Source: Helicostylum pulchrum | Taxonomy: Eukaryota > Mucoromycota > Mucoromycetes > Mucorales > Mucoraceae | Length of the DNA: 64,000 bases | Reading direction: 5' to 3' | NCBI GenBank assembly: GCA_025677825.1 | Contig: JAIXMO010000013.1 | Coordinates: 434,001 to 498,000 of the forward strand | Part shown: positions 12,954 to 24,821 of the stretch, piece after piece | Numbering within the stretch: position 1 is the first letter of the stretch | How the letters are laid out: each line of letters starts with the position of its first letter | Notes under the pieces: generated by a model | Database searches by the model: none | What the model was told of the DNA's origin: nothing | The model's input: the letters and a program-made list of their open reading frames with translations, nothing else | Program-made: the position numbers and the translations under genes

Positions 12954-14283
12954 TCAAGAGGATGGGGATTTCTTTTGATATTCTTTAAACCAAACAGGTT
13001 CCACCTGCTCCAACTTTTCCAGCTCTTTTCCAATTTTGCCTTCAATCTCTTCACGCACCTCACTTACTTTCCTTACTTGTAACCGAGGATTATTTCCTTC
13101 TTTACTCCCCAATCCAATGGTCTTTTCATTACCGTCCATCGTTTCAATGCGAGAAAGCATACTTCTTTCCGCCCACACCTTGAACAACTGTTTCAAATAA
13201 TCTTTATTTTGAGCCTCGTACCCGGTATACGACTGAATACGGTCGTCTTCCCAATCGATTTCGTTTGTTTGAAACTCGCCAATGACTTGCGTCAAGTACC
13301 GGTGCACCAGTTGCTTTAACGGAGGTTGGTTTCCAAACCCCATTTGCCATTCAGGTTCAGTCACGTCTAATTTCACCCACGGCCCGTTATTAATCCATTG
13401 ATCCACTCCCGGTTTTTTCGATTCCCACTGGTAGATGGGTGGGTCCGTACTGTGCGCTCCAATCACCACTGTCTTGGGTGGCTCGCCCTCTTTGTGGTTT
13501 TCGTCGGTGAATTGGGCCACGTAGACGGGCCAGTAGATAGGATACGCAGAGCTAAAGAGTACCTCGGCGTTGTTCAGTGTGTAGACTCCTTTACGGTGCG
13601 TTAATGAGTTGACTTGCAGGTTCTCGAGCGCCTGGGGCGCACGGTCTGCAAGATCGGTAAAGGGGTTGACGGTAAAGGGCAGCACTTCAATATCGGTCCC
13701 TTCGTAGAGCTCGGGGGTAAAGGGAACAAGTGTCTCCATACGCGTAGCTGCCGACTTTCCAAAACTAAGGTAGCACATTGGGTCCCATGTATGACCGGGC
13801 CAGAAGCAATCAAACCCAATACCAAGCATTTGGCGAGGTGGGCCCATGGCCTTCAATAGCTTTTCCGCAGGCTCGGTAGGGTCGGTGGTAGAGGGAGTCA
13901 CGTCGGCTGAAACAGCCATATCGTAGTACCAAAATGGAACGTAGGCTTTACGCACTTGCATAGATGATACAGATTCTTTGACATCCGGCATTTTTTGTGA
14001 AAATATCTATTTTTTGGGTTAGATAAAAAAATTATATATAGTGGTGGTGGTTGGTAATACTTACACTTTTGATGATTTTAAAGATACTGAGGAAAGCATG
14101 TTGATTGACGTAAGAAGCAATGTTGACAATTTGACTTACTTTGTCTTCTGGTAATTTGAAAGGTAATGCTTGGATTTTATGGGAATGCGAATCGGTGCTG
14201 GAAAGACGTAAAGTGAGTGGTCGAGTCACTGTACGGGTGACAGTACGTCGAAAGGAATGAGAGTTTGTAATGACTCTTAACAT
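12954..14283 (-). CDS. Predicted mitochondrial protein of unknown function
   Basis: Two exons, with an intron at 14064-14007, give 423 aa. The first 30 residues are rich in Arg, Ser and Thr and lack acids (MLRVITNSHSFRRTVTRTV), a typical mitochondrial targeting sequence. Later come LPFKLPEDKVSQIV and YVPFWYYDMAV, then a long soluble domain with many Trp and Pro residues and a Glu/Lys-rich C-terminus. The pattern PFxLPEDKV...VPFWYYD is one I associate with conserved fungal mitochondrial proteins without a named domain. I cannot assign a function. GC is higher than in neighbouring sequence over 13000-13990, as expected for well-used codons. Confidence 0.75.
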
Positions 14284-15578
14284 TTTTAACTTTGTTGTGG
14301 AATAAGAAAAATGAGTTGTATGCGCGCTCGCGTGAGTTTCCCTCCTTGTACCAGGTGCATGCGGTCACATATTCGCTACTTAAAAAAAAAAAAAAAAAAG
14401 AAAGAGTATTCATTGTTTGTTTACAAAGATATATTAAGTTGCGATTCTTTCTTTATACTCGGAAGTTTTCGTTTCGGCTAGGTTTTTTCGCTGCAAAAAA
14501 GAATTTCATAAAGAAAAGAAAGAAGAGGTTATCGGAAAGTACTTTTTTTTTCTGTAAAAATGATGGAGCATAAGTAAATGTTATGTAAACTTACTCTTTT
14601 CTATTTAATCTAATTAAATATAAGGAAGCAGGATCCTATCTAGATGTGAAAGTAGTCCTGTGCTTTTTTTTTTTTTCATCGCCAAAAAAAAACTGCGTAT
14701 CAGTGGGTTTTCTTAATAGATTTTAATACGAATCAAAACCAACATAATAGTTTTCTTTTTCACTGAGAGTTTTTCGATACTTGATGAGCTAGTGAGACGT
14801 ATATAGAGTAAATGGATTCTAATTTTACATGTATGCCTATTTTGATTGGCCCTGTCCAGAACTCTTGGGATTTTAACTTTATGCCACTCTTTCTTTTTTT
14901 AATAAGTAAATAAGTTCTCCATATCCTCCTCTCCGTACTCTTGCATCCCATTGTATCCTCACTCCAAAACGACTTTGCGAAAAAAAAAGCATTGAGAAAT
15001 TGAGAGCATAAGCATAGCATGTTTTTTATTATTAACATATGAAGGACATAAAGGGCATAAAGGACATAAAGAGCATAAAGAGCATAAAGAGCATAAAGAA
15101 CATAAAGATAAAGGTATAAGATGGAGATATGGTACGGAATTGCAATCGAAAAAAAAGAATAAACTTATTACAGAAGATTTGAATTCTCGAGCTGGTTGAT
15201 ATATACACGCTATATATTCACACTTTTTGATTACTATTTTGAAGTCTGCTTTGCTGCTTTATTTTGACAAGTACAGATTTACTACGGGTAAATCTATACC
15301 GCGTGTATTTTCCTTATAAAAGATGTCCGTGACACTGTTACCTGTTTGTTATTCTTTATCGCGATCTGCTCACTACAAATAACTCGATCCGTTTGTTATT
15401 CACAACTCCCTATTTTACTATCATCTGATTCAACTGTCATTGAAATCTTCTCATTTATATAAATAGCCATTCTTATTCCTTTCAAATAATAAAATGACTT
15501 TGCTTTACTTTTATCAATTTTATTGACTTATTAATATATTAGCAAATATATCACTGGTATCCTATTCTTTCTTTTTCA
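14284..15578. other. Intergenic with tandem repeat, no clear gene
   Basis: Spacer between the mitochondrial-protein gene start and the 3' end of the accessory pseudogene. It contains poly-A at 14382-14399, poly-T tracts, and the 9-base tandem array at 15044-15106. Open frames at 14292-14573 and 14760-15038 have no recognisable content and are Phe/Lys-rich, as expected from chance in A/T runs. Confidence 0.4.
15044..15106. repeat. 9-base tandem repeat GRRCATAAA x7
   Basis: Seven back-to-back 9-base units with consensus GRRCATAAA (GGACATAAA, GGGCATAAA, GAGCATAAA, GAACATAAA), followed by a decayed partial unit. Units differ only in the R positions. It lies outside any recognised gene, about 470 bases beyond the 3' end of the accessory pseudogene. 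No function is evident. Confidence 0.85.
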
Positions 15579-17939
15579 TTAACGGGATCCAAAAAAAATG
15601 TTTTCCCGGCGCAATTTCTTTAAGACATTCTTTTGAGCGTCGTACTCGTTCTAAAAAAAAATTAATTAAAAACATCAATGGTTTTATACCTCAAGCTACT
15701 TTACCTGTAGCGTAGCCAGCAATTCGAACACTGGTAATATATCCGTTCTTTCGTCCCAAGTCACAGGAATTGAAGCACCTCTCAGCTCCACGAATTTCCA
15801 TTTATTTGGATCGTGCAAACTGGTCTTCATTAACGTCAGTTGGTTTTTTATGCATTGTACCCCGAATATTGATAATTCTTTGGCTGTATCGATTGACGCG
15901 TTGGGGAACTTTAGTAGCTCGTTTATAAAAGAATTGGTCGACATGGTTATCAATTTTCAGGTGTCGTTTACGGAATGATCCGTGTATTCTTCTGAGAAGG
16001 GACCGGATGATTCCATTATAATTACCTCCGATTCACCATTACGCGCAATACCGTCAGCGAAGCGTTTTTCTGTGGGGTTATTCCTCACTCCAAACACAGT
16101 CTGGCTTTTTGAGTGAGATAATACCATAGATTCGCACCTTGCGTGTAATGTTTATATTGTCAATATACTGTATACATATTTAATTAACAAGCTAATTACT
16201 TACCAGCTAAAAATGACACCCTTGTTGATACTGAAGAAGTGCTTAAAAACAGGCACGACATACTCAACCCAGAAAGTTCTTTCGTGCTCTATATTAAACG
16301 TATCTCTTTTAAATAACCCCCAGAAATCAGTCAACACAATTGAAACGACGGAGTAGAAGTTATTTTCCTCTGTGCTCCACGTTATCGCTTGAGCTTGGAA
16401 ACTCCACAGATTCATCGGGAACGTTTCGTATACTACGTCTTCGTCCATCATATGTTTTATAGCCGTTAAAACATGAGGAAATCTCCCCAAACTGGCAAAA
16501 GCTTTTTCATTAGCTTGATTCTTTTCTAGCTCTTTGCGTAGAAAAGACGGTATCATAGATACTGGCATGCTAGAAATGGCAATATAACATTTCTTTTTGA
16601 TGACTTCGATATGCACATTTTGTAGTTTGGGCAGATTTTGTGTGTGGTTTATAATTCTGGCGGGCCCCATAAATCCCTGAACATCGTCGATATTGGCAGC
16701 TTCCTATATATTTCATTAATATTAGGTAAATCAAGATCAAACGTTTTTTGTTTATAACTTTACCTTATTAATTAATTCATTATTATCCATTTCTCTTACG
16801 GTAAACTCTTTTAAAATATCAAGAGCCTTGTCTGTCATATTAACCGCAGAATCGATAGCCTTAGAACCTAAGAAGCGGGACTTTTTCTTCAATAGGCTGC
16901 CATTAGCTCTTCCTTGCTTGGCGGTATTTTGAAGGTTTATTTGAAGCTTCCGGTAAAAAAAAGGGGGCACTAGAAAAACAAAATGACACGCCTTCAATAT
17001 GTATTGTTGGTAATTTTGGCTGGTTTGGTGAGTGATTAATAAGTCTAGTAGGCAGCTGTATATTTTATCAATATTAAGTAAATCGTATAATTTTATCCTT
17101 ATTCTTTAATTCAGTTTTGATTGGCACCATTATCTGAGAAAGTTATATTTGGGAGTCCCAAAGGCTTTTAGACTTTTTGTGAAACTTAAGAATATTGCAC
17201 TGCAAATGTGTCTCTGTTGTTTATATTTTAGATAAACTTTTGACCTAGAAATATCGTCATTATTGTTACAATATATCTTTAGAAAAGGCCATCTTCTGAT
17301 AAACTATAAAAAAAACCAAGAAATATCGTCATTATTAACAAACTTTCAAAAACACTAAGAACTACCGTCATTATTACTTATTAATTCCACGCCGATTTTT
17401 TATAACGTCGTTATCCTTTTTGAATCACTTGGTACGGAAGTATTGTATTTCTCTTGTTTGGTCTGAAACCCATTAATATATTTTATAGAGAGTAGCTTTC
17501 TGATAGACTATCCAAAAAACAATTGTAGATATTCTCTATATACATTATCGTCTTGATCTTCTGTAGATAACTGTTCGCATGTTTGTAGCCGCATTGACGT
17601 CTCTATTCTATATAAGGAAATAAGTCTAAATATGAGAGAGGTTATTAACTAAGTATTATCTGGTTTTTTTTTTTCATTCTGGCGTAAATGACTTACCCAT
17701 CGTATAAGCTTATTTCTAACGCATTCGATATACAAAGGATTGGTAATGGCCCTGCTATCATCAACTTCAACATTCAACGTATGGTTTTCAATAGCTGCAG
17801 GAAGGATCGCAGTTTGAAGTTCGTTCTGTAAAGTAGGAATGTTTCTTTGGAACTTTGATACTGCTCGAAACCATCCGAGTACTTTTTCCTTAATATCGTT
17901 GTTCGGCGAGGCACTTGGACCGTTCATAACCAATTCCAT
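15579..17939 (-). pseudogene. Accessory family 2 copy A (D...ExSSG core), in-frame stop
   Basis: A minus-strand multi-exon gene. Pieces are 17939-17693 (MELVMNGPSAS), about 16975-16771, about 16703-16200, about 16121-15708 and 15635-15579. The core reads KRFADGIAR, then EVIIMESSGP (Glu codon 16013-16011), then SIFGVQCIKNQLTLMKTSL, ELRGASIPVTWDER and FELLATLQ. It aligns through its length with copies at 19288-20449 and 63095-63939. A TGA at 15959-15957 interrupts the frame where the copy at 63 kb reads DDTMKQI, so the stop lies in aligned coding sequence rather than an intron. Conserved D and ExS spacing recalls PD-(D/E)XK nucleases with a changed third residue; this is inference. The link between the first exon and the rest, across 650 bases, is uncertain. 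Confidence 0.6.
17245..17380. repeat. Spaced 14-base repeats ATATCGTCATTATT
   Basis: ATATCGTCATTATT occurs at about 17249 and 17323, and a variant CTACCGTCATTATT at about 17363, each preceded by an AGAA-like context. All lie in the large gap between the first and second exons of the accessory pseudogene. Spacing is irregular (about 74 and 40 bases). Confidence 0.6.
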
Positions 17940-18239
17940 CTGATTTTTTTATGCTTAAAAGGGTTTGCCGTCGTGTTTTATCAAAAAGATAAAAAGGGGG
18001 GGAAATCGGAGCTAAAAGTTGAAGGTTTAAAAGTAGATGCACTCTACCAGTGGGTTACCATTATTCGCTGGACATTGAGGGCACAGTTTCAACGTATGAA
18101 TCGTCTTACGTCCTATTTAATAAAGTTTAGTGATCTTTTCATTTGTAATTTTAGTATCGCTTTATATATGTACCTGCTGTTTTATTTAATGTGGAATTGT
18201 ATCTAAACATTTCCAATTCGAGTGAGTTTCTCGCTGACC

Positions 18240-19287
18240 ACTTGATCAATGTCTTTTTTTTTTTCTGTAGACAATAAAATAATTAATTAAAGCTATACAT
18301 AGCATTTTGATTATATTTTTCTTTACAATGATTTCATATTGATACTGTTTACTTTTTTTAATAAAAAAGTCCTCTCTTTTATTGGTCTCTTTTTATTTAA
18401 TCCCTCTTACAACATATTTATTTTAAAAGAAGGTAGTTTATTAAAACAAAAGGCTCTGATTGATAATTATAAAGAAAGGCCAGAACCAGTAGGACGGCAG
18501 TAGCTTAGCTGCTCCTACAAATAAAGAAGTATGTTAGGTAATATTACATATAATAGGTGCTAGTTAAAGAACTTGCAATAAAAGACTGGAGATGAAGAAT
18601 CACGAGAAAAGCAAGAACCCATAGTAATATTATTATTTAAAAAAGAAAATGAATAAAGAAATAATAAAAAAAGGACTCTCTTTTATTCTTATAAAATCAA
18701 GGTGAGATATTTTTGGTAAGTTGTAACAACAAGTTGTAGATGTGTACTTATAAATAGATCGCATCATGAGCGAATAGACCCGCTATTTCATTCAATCTGA
18801 TAATTATTTATTCTATCTTTTTTTAAGAAAAATAAATATATCACTTTTTTCTTTCTTTTATATGCATCGTTTATGTCCGTACAAAATGATACTGTTCTAT
18901 TTAAAGCAACCGCCGTGTAAAAGAGCGCTTGTTACAAACGTTCAAATGTGGTTCTCCTGATTGTGATAGCATACAGATATAAGACTACCTTTTTTTGGAA
19001 CCTGATAAAGGTAAGTAAAAAGCAGCTATCCGTATTTTCTTTCTAAACATGTAAATAGAACGTTAAAGGGATTGTAAAAGATCACCTCAAAGCTCCTATC
19101 ACTGGACGGTCTAGTCCAAGACGGTTAATTGACTCGATGGAAGACGTTAACATTTCTAAACTTATGTTCTAGATCAAAACACGAGTATTGGTAGTCAGAA
19201 TAAGCCAACGAGTATGGTAAAGTTCTAAATCATGTATAGACAAAATGCGCCTAATCATGATGTATTTAATATTGATAAAATATATAG
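18240..19287. other. Spacer between divergent family 2 copies
   Basis: AT-rich stretch separating the two head-to-head family 2 copies. It includes repeat R2 (18870-18990, minus orientation). A short coding-like stretch near 19085-19170 (SSPRRLIDSMEDVN) weakly resembles the upstream exon of the other copy (GSKAIDSAVNMTD), so the 5' exons of the plus-strand copy may be there in decayed form. A stop ends it at about 19171. Confidence 0.4.
18870..18990 (-). repeat. Dispersed repeat R2, copy 1
   Basis: Read on the minus strand this stretch matches 53541-53670 on the plus strand. Shared blocks include GAGAACCACATTTGAACGTT versus GTGAACCACATTCGAATGTT, and CACGGCGGTTGCTTTAAATA versus CACGGTGGTTGTTTCAAGAA. 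A shorter similarity exists at 4756-4690 on the minus strand. Copies are interrupted by stops in every frame here, so it is now non-coding at this site. Confidence 0.6.
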
Positions 19288-20449
19288 GTGTCAGCCCAAA
19301 CTGGCAATAATGAATTCATGGGTCCTTCCAGAGATTTTAATTATTCGCCTAAATTAACAATTAAAGACATCGAAAGTATGCAAAAGAATTGTTTCATGGG
19401 TATTTCCAGTATGCCTGTCTATTTGATGACTCCGTTGATTCACGAAACCTTAAAAATGAATAGCAAGAACCAGAAAGAATTAATGAACCTAAAACAGTTC
19501 AGTAATGTATTTGTCATTTTAAAACAAATGATGGAACCTGGTGTCGATTATAACACATTCCCTATGAAAATATGGAACAATCAAGAGCAGTCATTGACCT
19601 GGAATCCTCCAGAGAAGGATTTTTACTCTCATATTGCAATAATATTGACCGATTATTGGGACCTATTTAAGCGAGTAGACTTTAACAAAGAGCACGAGCA
19701 AACGTTTTGGGTTGAGTATGTAACTCCTATATTCAAAAATCTAAGGGTAATATAGTTGGCAAGTAAAAAGTTTGCTAGTTAAATATATTTACAATATGCT
19801 GACATTATTTATATTACCTATAAGTTTCGAATCTATAGTTTTCTCGCACGACAAAAGCCAAATAATACCTGACGTTTGGAACAACTCGACCGAAAAATGT
19901 TTCGCAGATGGTATAGCCAGAAAAGATGGTTTTGAGGTCATCATAATGAAGTCTTCCGGTCCGTACTGTATTGAATACGTTGACTACTTAACTGGAGACA
20001 AGTGGAAGTAACTCATAATGTCAACAGACTTATTAAGAAACGAGATACTCAAATATTAAAATGCGTCTCTCGAAACTGCTAAATGCCTTGCTGTTTTCGG
20101 AATATAGTGTATCTGTGATAAAATCACGTTAATGAAGACTACTCTCCACAACCCTGACAAATGGACAATAGCAGAATTAAGAAGCGCCGTAATTCCTATT
20201 TCTTGGGATATAAGAACGGGCTTAATCATGGTATTTGAGCTGTTAACTACTCTTCAGAATGAATGTAATACCCAAAAGAACGTATTGAACAAGTTATTAC
20301 GGGAAAACAATTGCCTTGGTCCTGGTGAAGAAAAGGATACTGCAAAACACCAGTTTGAGATCTCGGACTTATTTGGACAAAGCGCTGGCGGAGTCATACC
20401 TTCACCTTTTCATATCATTATACTACAGTTATCAAAACTGTATAAATAA
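19288..20449 (+). pseudogene. Accessory family 2 copy B, several stops, Glu-to-Lys in core
   Basis: Plus-strand paralogue of the gene at 15579-17939, in divergent orientation. Aligned blocks include EFMGPSRDF, CFMGISSMPVYLM, YNTFPMKIWNNQEQ, EHEQTFWVEYVTPIF, EKCFADGIARKDG, then LMKTTLHNPDKW and FELLTTLQNECNTQKNVL. The frame is broken by TAA after GDKWK (20009-20011), TAA at 20057-20059 and TAG at 20105-20107, all inside sequence alignable to the other copies. The core Glu of MESSGP is Lys (AAG at 19949-19951). No credible start was found; the first in-frame ATG of a longer open stretch is at 19318, after GTGTCAGCCCAA. It looks like a dead copy. Confidence 0.7.
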
Positions 20450-21478
20450 ATAAAATAAATTTATACTACATACAATATCATTAATCAATTTCTGTAGGTT
20501 GGTATTTTAAATATTATATTTGCAGTAGCTAAATTAAAGAATGATACAGATGGATCCTTCCTTAAAAAATATTTACTTTGAGGATAAACTAGTGATTGAC
20601 GATGTATGATGATTTACATTTATTCACGTATGTATTGTTGAAGATTTAGTCCACGGGAGTTCTTTTTTTTTTTTACTGCAGCGCAGCGAATGTTAAAAAT
20701 ATTTGGTTATAATGCAATGTATTTAACTCAAAGGACAAGGCTAGTGGAGGGTCCCCAAAGGGTTGATAGACGCGCTCATAGCGAGTACGGGGAGGCTAGT
20801 TGACTTGGGGGTTTATAGTCTCTCTCAACTAAAACAACATGTTTATACTTTTGTTTAAATAAAACATTTATTCGTTCTAATCGGACTTTATGGTTACAAT
20901 AAGATGGTACAAAATATTCTGGCCTGTGCAAGCACTATGCATTAACGTGCACCAGGACACCAAAAGATATGCACTGAATTTTCTTAATGGGGTGGTTTAA
21001 GTAAAATAATTCGTGGTAGATGAAAAATGTCATGTCTATTTTACAAGTCGTTTGTGTAATGACTAATTTCCACCCTGAACTGCGGTAGGTAATTAAATAA
21101 AAAAAGTTCCTCTTTTAGGCATAGTGAGCTTCTTATAATTTTGCATTATTTTTATATCGAAACGGGCATATCGAGATAATTACCCAGTTAAATAAAAAAC
21201 GTATCTGAGCTTTACGCTATATTTAACGTGTATATATGCCAGCTTATGATAGATGATAAGCTGTTTTGATCAGCTACAACATACGTTTTTTTTTTTTTTC
21301 TGCAGAAAGGAGAACGTTTCGTTTCCTTCTTTTTTTTACCGCAGTAAAACCCCCAGTTTTTTTTTCAGCTAGTGGGGGAGTTCTAATAAGTAGAGGAGGA
21401 CCCTATAAAAAATAATTGCTTATTAATTTATTACACGCCTTTCTCTTTATTCTTACACTTTTTAAAATAATTATTCAA
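20450..21478. other. Intergenic, promoter side of the CHY zinc-finger gene
   Basis: No gene was recognised. A GC-richer patch at 20735-20815 (CCCCAAAGGGTTGATAGACG, GAGTACGGGGAGGC) stands out from the AT background. A TATA-like CCTATAAAAAATA at 21401-21413 lies about 66 bases before the ATG at 21479, a reasonable promoter for the CHY zinc-finger gene. Confidence 0.45.
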
Positions 21479-24298
21479 ATGGATAAAGCAAAGAGACCCG
21501 TTATGAAGCCAACTGTGGTAAGTAATAGTACCAAAAAAAATTAAATTACGTGTACGTGTTTAAAAAAACTAACTATACGTTGTGTAGAGTGTTGGAGATA
21601 AAAGAAAACTTGAACTTATTCAGTTAGAAACTCGTTACAAGTCAACATACCGTATTGTCAAGTAAGTCGTTATAAAAATAAAAAAAATTTGGCTGTATAC
21701 TAAAAAAAAAAAAAAAAACCAAATAGGGAGACAGAAACCGAAACACTTGTTCGACTCGCCATTAAACCTTCTGATCCTGATTTTCCTTACGAAATAGATG
21801 CACTTCAGCTTCAGCTTAATATACCAAAGGATTACCCAACTAGTCCTTGTTCTGTTCAAGTTCTTAACAGTGATATTCCAAAAGGTTTTGCAATGTAAGT
21901 TTCTCTTTTTTTTTCTCTTTTCTAAAAAAGTAAAATAACGGTATTTAACGGTATGTATTTAGCAACCTGGAAAAAGGCTATTTGGTTCATGTGGATCCAA
22001 GCATCAACCCAACTCATCAAACCTTGGTTCGACAAATGAATTGGCTCGATCGTAATATGGAAAGTTTGTTACAACAACCACCTGCGGCTACTGTTCGATT
22101 TGTTGCAAATAGCCGAAACGCGACGACGCAAGAACACGTCAAGGAATTTACGGACTCTACCTCTAAACCCATTACAAGCCAAAGCTTGCAAAAGCCTTTA
22201 AACGAAGCAGGCTCCTCATCATCATCGTCTACTGTAAATTATCAAGCCTCTAATAATGTATATTCTTCTCCTATTATTATTAATATCCCAAGTTCTTCTA
22301 AGCCGGTGGAACAACCACCCAAACCTGTTGTACAAACTAAACCCGTTGAACAACCTATTGTAAATTCTCAACCTACTCGTAAATTTACAAACGCTGAAAT
22401 GAAGGCAGCTGAAAAGAAGAGAAAATTCGAAATCTCTCAATTACAATCTCGTTTTTGCGATAGTTTTAAAACATCAAAGTAAGTTTGGAGCGAAAAAAAA
22501 AGGGGGGTTTTTTTAAGATAACTAAAAAAAAATGTATACGAAAAAATTTAGAACTGCAACCAAGGGATCTATGATTTCACTTGTGATTTCAATCAATGAT
22601 ACGGATTTCACACATGAACAATTTATTGGAGGTAAAGATCTTTATATTAAATATAATGTACCTGCATTATATCCCCTTGAACCTTGTTCAATTGAAATTG
22701 ACAACAGACAATTGGATAAAACCAGAGCAACGTAAGTTTTGAAAAAAAAAATTATTAAAAATAATTATAATATTAATAATACGAATATATATATATAGTT
22801 GGGTGGCTAATGGATTTAATCAACATGTTGAACAAGGAGATTCAACATTATTTGAAAACTTGAACTGGTTAAACCGAAACCTGGAACATTTATTAAGTAC
22901 ACCGCCCGTCACAAAGACCGTGGAACAAGAAGAAACAGCCGAGATTGCAGCAGCTCAACACAAGGAATCAAAACCACCTATTAAAAAGGACCAACGATTA
23001 TCAGTGACTGCGCCTGTATTCACACCTCAACCTAAAAAGAAATCCTTATTTGATGATGAGAATGATATTAAAAGAAACAAGGTGATTATTGTCAATGATC
23101 CTAGTTTGATTATTGAACAGGCAGAAGAAGAAGAAGTTGAAGTTGAGTTGACCGAACCTAATCATACTGACGAAAGTCATGGGGAAGAAGAATCCGAAAA
23201 CTCAAATATGTTGACGGGTGTGTCACAACCTGCTGTTAGAAAGGGAACTGAAATTCGATTGATGAATCCAAAGTTGGATAATGTTTCCTTGTTTCGATGT
23301 ACTTCGCTTCATATTATGGTCAAGTGTGCTAGGTGTAAGGAAACAGTCGAAGTACAGAATATTGAACCTGATCAAGAAGATGGAAAACAAAAATCAAAGG
23401 AAAGATGGATGGCGTGTCCTACGTGTACATCAGAGTTAGGAATTAGATTCCTAGGAGGTACGCGTATGAAAATACTATTGTCTATATAACATGTATTAAT
23501 AACATTTTTTTTTTTTCGTAGAACTTGTTCATCAAGGCGCCATGTCAATTGGTTTATTACAATTATCAGGATGTAAAGCATACGATATTTTACCCTCTGC
23601 ATATATCGGTACATGTGGATCCTGTATGGCCGATATGCCCAACACTATTCGACTATCACCTCACGACCCCCCACGTACCATCAGTTGTTTCTCCTGTCAT
23701 GTCAAGATGACTTGTGGACTAGGCGAATATACATTTATCAAGATTGGTAGTGAAGGAGGCGAAAAATTAAAGGCGGATGAAAAACAAGTCTTGAAATTAA
23801 AAAAGAAGAAGAAGAGAGAAGATAATTTGACTATTGGTGAACCGTTACCTGATAGAGGCACTTGCAGTCATTACCGTAAATCAAATAGATGGTTCCGATT
23901 CTCTTGCTGTAGTAAATTGTATGCTTGTGATATATGTCATGATAGTCATGAAGATCATCATTCGGAAATGGCTAAAAGACATGTGTGCGGTATGTGCTCG
24001 AGAGAACAGACGATTATTGGTGGTAAGGCGTGTGCGTGTGGACATGAGTTTGAAAAGGCTCCTCAAAAGGGTGCATTTTGGGAAGGTGGTAAAGGTGTGC
24101 GTAATGTAGTGACAATGAGTCGGAAGGTAAAAAAGAAAATTTATTGTATAAAGAGGTGTGTGTACTAATTGAAATATATCTATGTAGGATCCACATAAGC
24201 GTAAAGGATTAGGAAAGACACAGTCAAAGAAACAAGATAGAGTAGGTTCTGCTGGTAAGGAACGTCACCAAAAGGAACCCGCTGCTCACGAACCATGA
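21479..24298 (+). CDS. CHY-type zinc-finger protein with RWD-like domains
   Basis: Starts MDKAKRPVMKPTV; at least seven exons. The N-terminus has an RWD-like fold (LQLNIPKDYPTSPC, the usual YP-x3-P-like turn). A second such segment (YNVPALYPLEPCSIEI) follows a Ser/Pro-rich linker. A zinc-ribbon-like pair (VKCARCKETV, RWMACPTCTSELG) comes next. The CHY zinc finger follows: TCSHYRKSNRWFRFSCC, YACDICHDSHEDH, then RHVCGMCSREQ and a final CACGHEF. The Lys-rich C-terminus ends RHQKEPAAHEP. CHY fingers bind several zinc ions and occur alone in fungal proteins and with RING in Pirh2-type ligases; no RING is seen here. RWD domains often bind protein partners. Function unknown, domain call firm. Introns lie near 21518-21586, 21660-21726, 21896-21961, 22480-22551, 22732-22800, 23457-23521 and 24126-24187. 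Confidence 0.8.
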
Positions 24299-24821
24299 TA
24301 ATGGTATCGGAGTTATTTATTTTGTATATTTTAAAACCAAAAAAGCTTTTTGTGATCAGGTTCCAAAAGTTAGACCCTTGGGTTTTTGATCTAAAAAAAA
24401 TAAAATAGTTTACACAAATAAAAAAATAAAGCCTAAAAAAAATACGCAATTGTTACAGTTGTAAATAAACAAATGTGCTGTCGCAACTATTATAGTTTTG
24501 CCCTGAAATTATTAGTACTTTATTGTAGTCTAATAAAAATGAAGAAGTAAAAAAAAAAAGAAACTATTGGTTATGCAAAGATTTGAATTGATTCGATCTG
24601 CCTTTCAATTAGCGAAAAAGAAAAAGAGAAAAATCTCTCTACTTTTTATTTCTCTTTCTTTTTCAATCATCATTCCCGGCACATTTCAAGCTTTTTCTCT
24701 CATATTTTATAACAAATATACATTTCTTATATTTTATACAAATATATATATATATTCTTATTTACTCTTTTTCTTTTCTTCTTTTTGAGTAAAAAATTCT
24801 TCCGGTGTTTACAACATTTAT
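24299..24821. other. Intergenic, AT-rich
   Basis: Between the CHY gene stop and the RRM gene start. It holds T-rich and TA-rich tracts, with TATATATATAT near 24744. No gene was seen; a T-rich open frame at 24567-24788 is judged chance. Confidence 0.5.

Noticed and set aside
13398..13859. Plus-strand open frames opposite the mitochondrial-protein gene
   Set aside because: They are antisense shadows in a GC-richer, well-coded exon of the minus strand.
15044..15106. Possible CRISPR-like array
   Set aside because: Units are contiguous 9-mers with no spacers; it is a simple tandem repeat in a eukaryotic genome.
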